Positions 33,689 through 37,419 of a DNA stretch of 37,419 nt are shown here, in pieces (within the stretch, counting starts at the first letter, position 1; each line of letters starts with the position of its first letter). The DNA is from a bacterium (GTDB lineage: Bacteria; BMS3Abin14): contig CP070719.1 in the NCBI GenBank assembly GCA_020350725.1, forward strand, positions 2,006,970 through 2,044,388, in the 5' to 3' direction. A model generated the notes under the pieces. The model saw nothing but the letters and a program-made list of their open reading frames with translations, made no database searches and was not told where the DNA came from. The translations under genes and the position numbers were made by a program.

Positions 33689-35053
33689 ATGTCAAAGCTG
33701 ACCGGAGTTCTCGTTGCCGCCCTGTCGGTGCTGATCTTCATGGCCCCCGGGGTCGGGGCCGAAACGTACACCTGCGGGGAGGACGGGGTGGACAACTCCT
33801 GCACCCCCTCCCGGCTGTCCAAGCTCATCCGGTCGGCGGAGGAAGGCGATACGATCCGCATCGCCGCGGGCACCCATGACTGGAAATCCGCCGTCACGGT
33901 CAAGAAGAAGGTGACCATCTCCGGGGGAGGGAGCTGCCCCGACTGCGGCGAAGAGGACCCGTCCGGGACGTGGTCCTGGCCCGTCACCCTCAACATCAGC
34001 GGCAACACCGCCTTTGTCGTCAGCTCACGCTCACCCGGGGACCTGGTCCGGATAACGGGCATCTCCTTCAACGGCAACGGCCCCGAGTTCAGCTACACCG
34101 ACGGCTGGATCACGGGGATCATCACGGAGGACACCTACAACGTAGCGAGATACCGCTTCGACAATCTGAGGTTCAACGAGAGCGCCGGATGGATCTCCAC
34201 GTTCCGGACCAACGGCATCCAGGCCTACGGGGTCATCGACCACGTCTATCTCCGCAACTCCTCCGACGGCGGAAATCCCCGTTTCCTTCACAACACCGGT
34301 CACGGGGGGGACCGGGGCAATACCGACTGGAGCCGCCCGACCCTCTGGGGATCGGAGAATTTCGTCTTCGTCGAGGACTCGACGCTCCACTACGAGGTCC
34401 CGAACACGACGACGCTCCCCCTGTGCAATGACCAGCAGGGAGGGGGGAGGGCCGTGTTCCGGCACAATTACCTCTACAACTGCAGCGGGGGGAACCACGG
34501 CACCGAATCCGGCTGGCCGGCCAGGAGCGGGGTGGCCATGGAATATTACGAGAACGACTTCTACTGGTCGGCGCCGGACAACAGGGTATTCACCGGCCTC
34601 TTCCTGAGGGGCGGCTCGCTGTACCTGCACGACAACACCTTCACCAACTTCCAGTCGATGCTGAGGATGAGCCTGTACCGGGCCGACGGCCGTCATCCGG
34701 GCAGCTCCCCTCCCGGCGGAACGGCGCCCTATGACGGGATGTGGGGGGACCCGTACCCCCCGGGGTACCCCCTCATCGACCAGCACGGCAGGGGTCAGGC
34801 GGCGGGGAAAGGCCTTGCCAGGACGCAGCCGCAGGCAGAGAACAGGATCCACGTCTGGAACAACTCCCTGATCAACACCGGCGGCGGGGGCGGCTGCGAG
34901 AACCTGGGTGACTTTAACGAGCTGTCCATCTGTGAAACCCGCTACATCGTCCGGGGCAGGGAGTTTGAATACAGCAGCGACGACAGCGCCGCGCCGGCAG
35001 GCTACACCCCCTACACCTACCCGCATCCCCTGACGCAACCTGGAGCAAAGTAA
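33689..35053 (+). CDS. Secreted parallel beta-helix protein
   Basis: A 454-residue exported protein. MSKLTGVLVAALSVLIFM plus APGVGA is a Sec signal with likely cleavage after Ala24. The mature part is a parallel beta-helix that matches the gene at 28419 over its whole length: DNSCTPSRLSKLI, IRIAAGTHDWKSAV, VTISGGGSCPDCG, NPRFLHNTGHGGDRG, LCNDQQGGGRAVFRHNY, GNHGTESGWPARSG and NTGGGGGCENLGD. Unlike that paralogue it has no FN3-like module. Four cysteines near the start (CG-x-DNSC, SCPDC) are shared and may form disulfides outside the cell. GAGGAG precedes the ATG at a normal distance. Pectate-lyase-like folds bind or cleave acidic glycans, so a partner or lyase of the locus polymer is plausible but unproven. 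Confidence 0.82.
   Translation: MSKLTGVLVAALSVLIFMAPGVGAETYTCGEDGVDNSCTPSRLSKLIRSAEEGDTIRIAAGTHDWKSAVTVKKKVTISGGGSCPDCGEEDPSGTWSWPVTLNISGNTAFVVSSRSPGDLVRITGISFNGNGPEFSYTDGWITGIITEDTYNVARYRFDNLRFNESAGWISTFRTNGIQAYGVIDHVYLRNSSDGGNPRFLHNTGHGGDRGNTDWSRPTLWGSENFVFVEDSTLHYEVPNTTTLPLCNDQQGGGRAVFRHNYLYNCSGGNHGTESGWPARSGVAMEYYENDFYWSAPDNRVFTGLFLRGGSLYLHDNTFTNFQSMLRMSLYRADGRHPGSSPPGGTAPYDGMWGDPYPPGYPLIDQHGRGQAAGKGLARTQPQAENRIHVWNNSLINTGGGGGCENLGDFNELSICETRYIVRGREFEYSSDDSAAPAGYTPYTYPHPLTQPGAK
33768..35040 (+). repeat. Copy 2 of the long diverged direct repeat (beta-helix coding)
   Basis: Partner of 28820-30085. Protein similarity covers nearly the whole length, with several near-identical DNA blocks, and some in-frame differences in the Gly/Pro-rich segment near 34690-34770 where copy 1 is shorter. 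Confidence 0.8.
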
Positions 35054-35284
35054 GCCGTACCTACCTGTCAAAAGACCTGCGCTTCCGTCAGCCGAGGACG
35101 ACAGCGAAGCCGCAGGTTGTCAGTGAATCGAAGATCGCTCGGAAACTGAATCCCGATTGGGAGATCTAACTGCGCGCGGCACCCTGACGCCTCGATCAGG
35201 GCGAGAGGACTCCCCTTCCCTCAGCGTGCAGCACAGAAACCGTGTGGGTGGGGGCACCCCCGCAAATGGAACGAGGATGAAGCC
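35054..35284 (+). promoter_or_regulatory. 231-base non-coding leader with several stem-loops
   Basis: This is the longest gene-free stretch in the window. Hairpin 1 pairs 35075-35085 (acctgcgcttc) with 35106-35117 (gaagccgcaggt, one bulged C) and holds an inner stem 35086-35089/35097-35100. Hairpin 2 pairs 35182-35187 (ccctga) with 35196-35201 (tcaggg). Hairpin 3 pairs 35246-35250 with 35255-35259 just before the gene. Hairpin 1 could end the upstream gene; the others could be a leader of the FN3 gene. I compared it by eye with the c-di-GMP-I (GEMM) pattern and found no convincing match. No promoter was placed. Confidence 0.4.
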
Positions 35285-37419
35285 ATGAAGAAGAGAAAAT
35301 GGATCCTGTCGCTCTTTCTGGTCGGAATCTGCACCATCCTTTCGCCGGCTCAGCACCACGTCGGCCACTCCGACACCCTGCCGCCCCTCGTAGAGGCGTG
35401 GTACGGGACCAGCCAATCCTTCGGCAACCAGGGACTGCCGCAGCCGCAGATAAACATCCTCGGCAGGGTATCGGACGCGGCAGACGGCGTTCAATCCCTC
35501 ACCTACTCCGTCAACAGCGACCCGGCACGGACCGCCAACCTGGGCCCCGATGGATTCAGGCTCACCTCGCCGGGCGACTTCAACATAGAGATAGACTACC
35601 GGGATCTGGCGGAGGGACCCAACGACATCCTCCTCACCGCCCGGGACACGGTCTCCAACGTGGCCACGGAGAGGGTCCTCCTCACCTTGTCCAGCGCCGG
35701 AACCTGGCCCGAGCCGTATTATATCGACTGGAGCGGCGTGTCCGATGTCCAGGACCCCGTTCAGGTCGTGGACGGCCTGTGGACCGTCGACCCGGCGGCC
35801 ACCGGCGTTCCCACCCTCAGGACGGCAGATCCGGGATATGAGAGGGCGGTGGCGCTGGGTGAGGCTGCGGGCAGCGGCGCCTGGGACGACTACGAGATCC
35901 TGGTCCCGATCACCATCCACTCCCTGGACAGCGCCGGCTACACCTCCACGGCGGGGGGGCCGGGGGTGGGCATCCTGTTCCGGTGGTCGGGGCACAGCGG
36001 AGACGGCAACGCGCCGAGCCGCGACCGATCGCTCTTCGGAGCGGCGGCCTGGTACCGCTCCCTGGCCCAGGACGGCAGCGCCGACGAACTCCAGCTCCTG
36101 GGAAACGGCCACATCCTCCTCGACACACTGCCGGGGACCCTGGCGCCGGGGGCCACCTTCAACCTCAGGATGCGCGTCGAGACGCGTGAGGGGATCGGGG
36201 GACTCTACAGGGCCAGGATCTGGGAGAGCTCCGCCCCGGAACCGACCGGCTGGGACCTGACGGGACAGGGCGGGCCTGCCGATCCCCAGGACGGATCCAT
36301 CCTCCTCCTCGCCCACTATGCCGACGTCAGTTTCGGCAACATCCAGGTAAACCCCCTTCCCATCATCAGCGGCATCCAGTCCGCCCCCGGGATCACGGCA
36401 GCCGTCATCTCCTGGGACACCGACGTCTTCTCGACGGGGGTGGTGGACTACGGACTGTCGACGGCCTTCTCCCATTCCGTAACCTCAGACCTCCTGACTC
36501 GGTCCCATTCCGTGGACCTGTCTGGCCTGGCCGAGGAGACCCAGTATTTCTACCGGATCACGGCCGGGGACGCGGTGGGGAACCAGGCAGGATCCGAGAT
36601 CCAGACGTTCACGACCCAGATGGACGCTCCCCTTTTCGCGCCGTTCACCTATCAGTCCTTCACCGCCACGGCCGGCACCGACCGCATCAACCTCGCCTGG
36701 ACCAACCCGACGGACCTCGACCTGGCTGTAATCACCGTAAGAAGGGATACTGCTGGATATCCTCAGGACGCCGTTTCGGGAACAGGCATCTACGATTCTC
36801 TCTCACCGACCCCTGGAGCCAGCGGCACCTTCCCCGACACCACCGCCGCTGAGGGGACACTCTACTACTACGTGATGTTCGCCCAGGACACGAGCGCTGT
36901 CTGGGACACCTCCATCTCGGCCAGCAACTCCGACACGGCAGAATGGAACACCCCGCCCGGCACGGTGACCGGCTTCACCGCCACGCCCGGCACCGGCCAG
37001 ATCGACCTCGCCTGGACTATCCCGGGCGATCCGGACCTGGCCGAGGTCCTCGTCCTGAGGACCGAGACCGACTACGCCACCAGCCACACCACCGCAGGGG
37101 CCGTCTCCTTCTCGGCCGGCACCGGCACCACCTTCTCCGACACCACCGCCGCCGAGGGCACCACCTACAACTACGCCGCCTTCACCCGGGACACGGCCGA
37201 CAACTGGAACGACACCGTGACACCGGGGACCACCGCAGCCAACGCCGCCTGGAACACACCACCCGGCACGGTGACGAACTTCACCGCCACGCCCGGCACC
37301 GGCCAGATCGACCTCGCCTGGGACAACCCGGCCGATCCGGACCTGGCCGAGGTCCTCGTCCTGAGGACCGAGACCGACTACGCCACCAGCCACACCACCG
37401 CAGGGGCTGTCTCCTTCTC
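35285..37419 (+). CDS. Large secreted FN3-repeat protein (3' truncated)
   Basis: The frame runs from ATG 35285 to the window edge without a stop, at least 711 residues. MKKRKWILSLFLVGICTILSPA is a Sec signal. Residues about 45-135 form a beta-sandwich (INILGRVSD to ATERVLLTL). Residues about 140-355 look like a concanavalin-type lectin/laminin-G fold (WSGVSDVQD, VGILFRWSG, LRMRVETREG). About 360-445 is an FN3 domain of the phosphatase-linked kind (AVISWDTD, GVVDYGLS, YFYRITAGD). From about 452 on there are FN3-like modules of 102 residues with DLAEVLVLRT and DTTAAEGT, the last two nearly identical in DNA. GAGGA lies 10 bases before the ATG. It should be extracellular; no anchor is visible because the end is missing. 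Glycan or matrix binding is inferred. Confidence 0.85.
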   Translation, partial: MKKRKWILSLFLVGICTILSPAQHHVGHSDTLPPLVEAWYGTSQSFGNQGLPQPQINILGRVSDAADGVQSLTYSVNSDPARTANLGPDGFRLTSPGDFNIEIDYRDLAEGPNDILLTARDTVSNVATERVLLTLSSAGTWPEPYYIDWSGVSDVQDPVQVVDGLWTVDPAATGVPTLRTADPGYERAVALGEAAGSGAWDDYEILVPITIHSLDSAGYTSTAGGPGVGILFRWSGHSGDGNAPSRDRSLFGAAAWYRSLAQDGSADELQLLGNGHILLDTLPGTLAPGATFNLRMRVETREGIGGLYRARIWESSAPEPTGWDLTGQGGPADPQDGSILLLAHYADVSFGNIQVNPLPIISGIQSAPGITAAVISWDTDVFSTGVVDYGLSTAFSHSVTSDLLTRSHSVDLSGLAEETQYFYRITAGDAVGNQAGSEIQTFTTQMDAPLFAPFTYQSFTATAGTDRINLAWTNPTDLDLAVITVRRDTAGYPQDAVSGTGIYDSLSPTPGASGTFPDTTAAEGTLYYYVMFAQDTSAVWDTSISASNSDTAEWNTPPGTVTGFTATPGTGQIDLAWTIPGDPDLAEVLVLRTETDYATSHTTAGAVSFSAGTGTTFSDTTAAEGTTYNYAAFTRDTADNWNDTVTPGTTAANAAWNTPPGTVTNFTATPGTGQIDLAWDNPADPDLAEVLVLRTETDYATSHTTAGAVSF
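36640..37419 (+). repeat. In-frame tandem repeat of FN3-like modules, 306-base period
   Basis: The marker cacggtgac lies at 36961 and 37267, a spacing of 306 bases or 102 codons, and the two units are almost identical in DNA. A more diverged unit precedes them from about 36640. The array continues past the window edge, so the copy number is unknown. Confidence 0.88.

Noticed and set aside
35171-35200. Sigma-54 promoter around ggcaccctgacgcc
   Set aside because: The GG and GC elements do not fit the spacing of TGGCAC-N5-TTGC, and the bases also form a hairpin.
35231-35284. c-di-GMP-I (GEMM) riboswitch before the FN3 gene
   Set aside because: Fragments such as gcacag, aaacc and cgcaaa recall the motif, but the order, the GAAA-type loop and the receptor helix do not line up.
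35285-37419. PEP-CTERM or other sorting signal linked to an exosortase
   Set aside because: The C-terminus of this protein is outside the window, and no V-P-E-P plus transmembrane plus basic tail was seen in the other secreted proteins.

Overview
The window is a GC-rich stretch (well above 60% in most lines, with an AT-richer island near 21 kb) from a Gram-negative-type bacterium. Every gene I can support is on the + strand. Gene content (Wzx/Wzy-type polysaccharide assembly, nucleotide-sugar tailoring, FemAB/GNAT transferases, secreted beta-helix and repeat proteins), heavy AGG arginine use and short ATGA/TGATG junctions would fit a former deltaproteobacterium (Desulfobacterota-like). That taxonomic guess is weak. 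No rRNA, tRNA, CRISPR array, transposase or integrase was found.

Layout. (1) 1-2917: 3' part of a secreted PKD-repeat plus beta-helix surface protein, followed by a very strong GC hairpin. (2) 3040-12572: a packed run of FemAB-like transferase, NodB-type deacetylase, DUF362 protein, GNAT, CapK/PaaK-like adenylate ligase, second FemAB-like protein, exported deacetylase and a long third deacetylase. (3) 12588-16570: GT4 glycosyltransferase and a three-gene cassette resembling WbpB-WbpD-WbpE (3-oxidation, amination and N-acetylation of a UDP-uronic acid). The aminotransferase carries a one-base frameshift. (4) 16692-28355: alpha/alpha-toroid capsule protein, asparagine synthetase, GT2, a tandem pair of FemAB-like paralogues, methyltransferase, a second asparagine synthetase homologue that has lost its N-terminal cysteine, an O-antigen ligase/polymerase-type membrane protein and a Wzx-type flippase. 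(5) 28419-35053: two paralogous secreted beta-helix proteins bracketing a GT4 / SDR epimerase / Gfo-Idh-MocA cassette. (6) 35285-end: a large secreted FN3-repeat protein, open at the window edge, behind a 231-base structured leader.

How it may work together (inference). The cytoplasmic enzymes would build a repeat unit containing a diamino- or acetamido-uronic acid. The ATP-dependent ligases (two AsnB homologues, CapK/PaaK-like) and the five FemAB/GNAT transferases would decorate it with amide, acyl or aminoacyl groups. The flippase and Wzy-like protein would export and polymerise it, the exported deacetylase could trim it outside, and the beta-helix, PKD and FN3 proteins are candidate matrix or polymer-binding partners. 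The window lacks an initiating phosphoglycosyltransferase, Wza/Wzc export genes, WbpA/WbpI homologues and an exosortase, so the locus must extend beyond it or use genes elsewhere.
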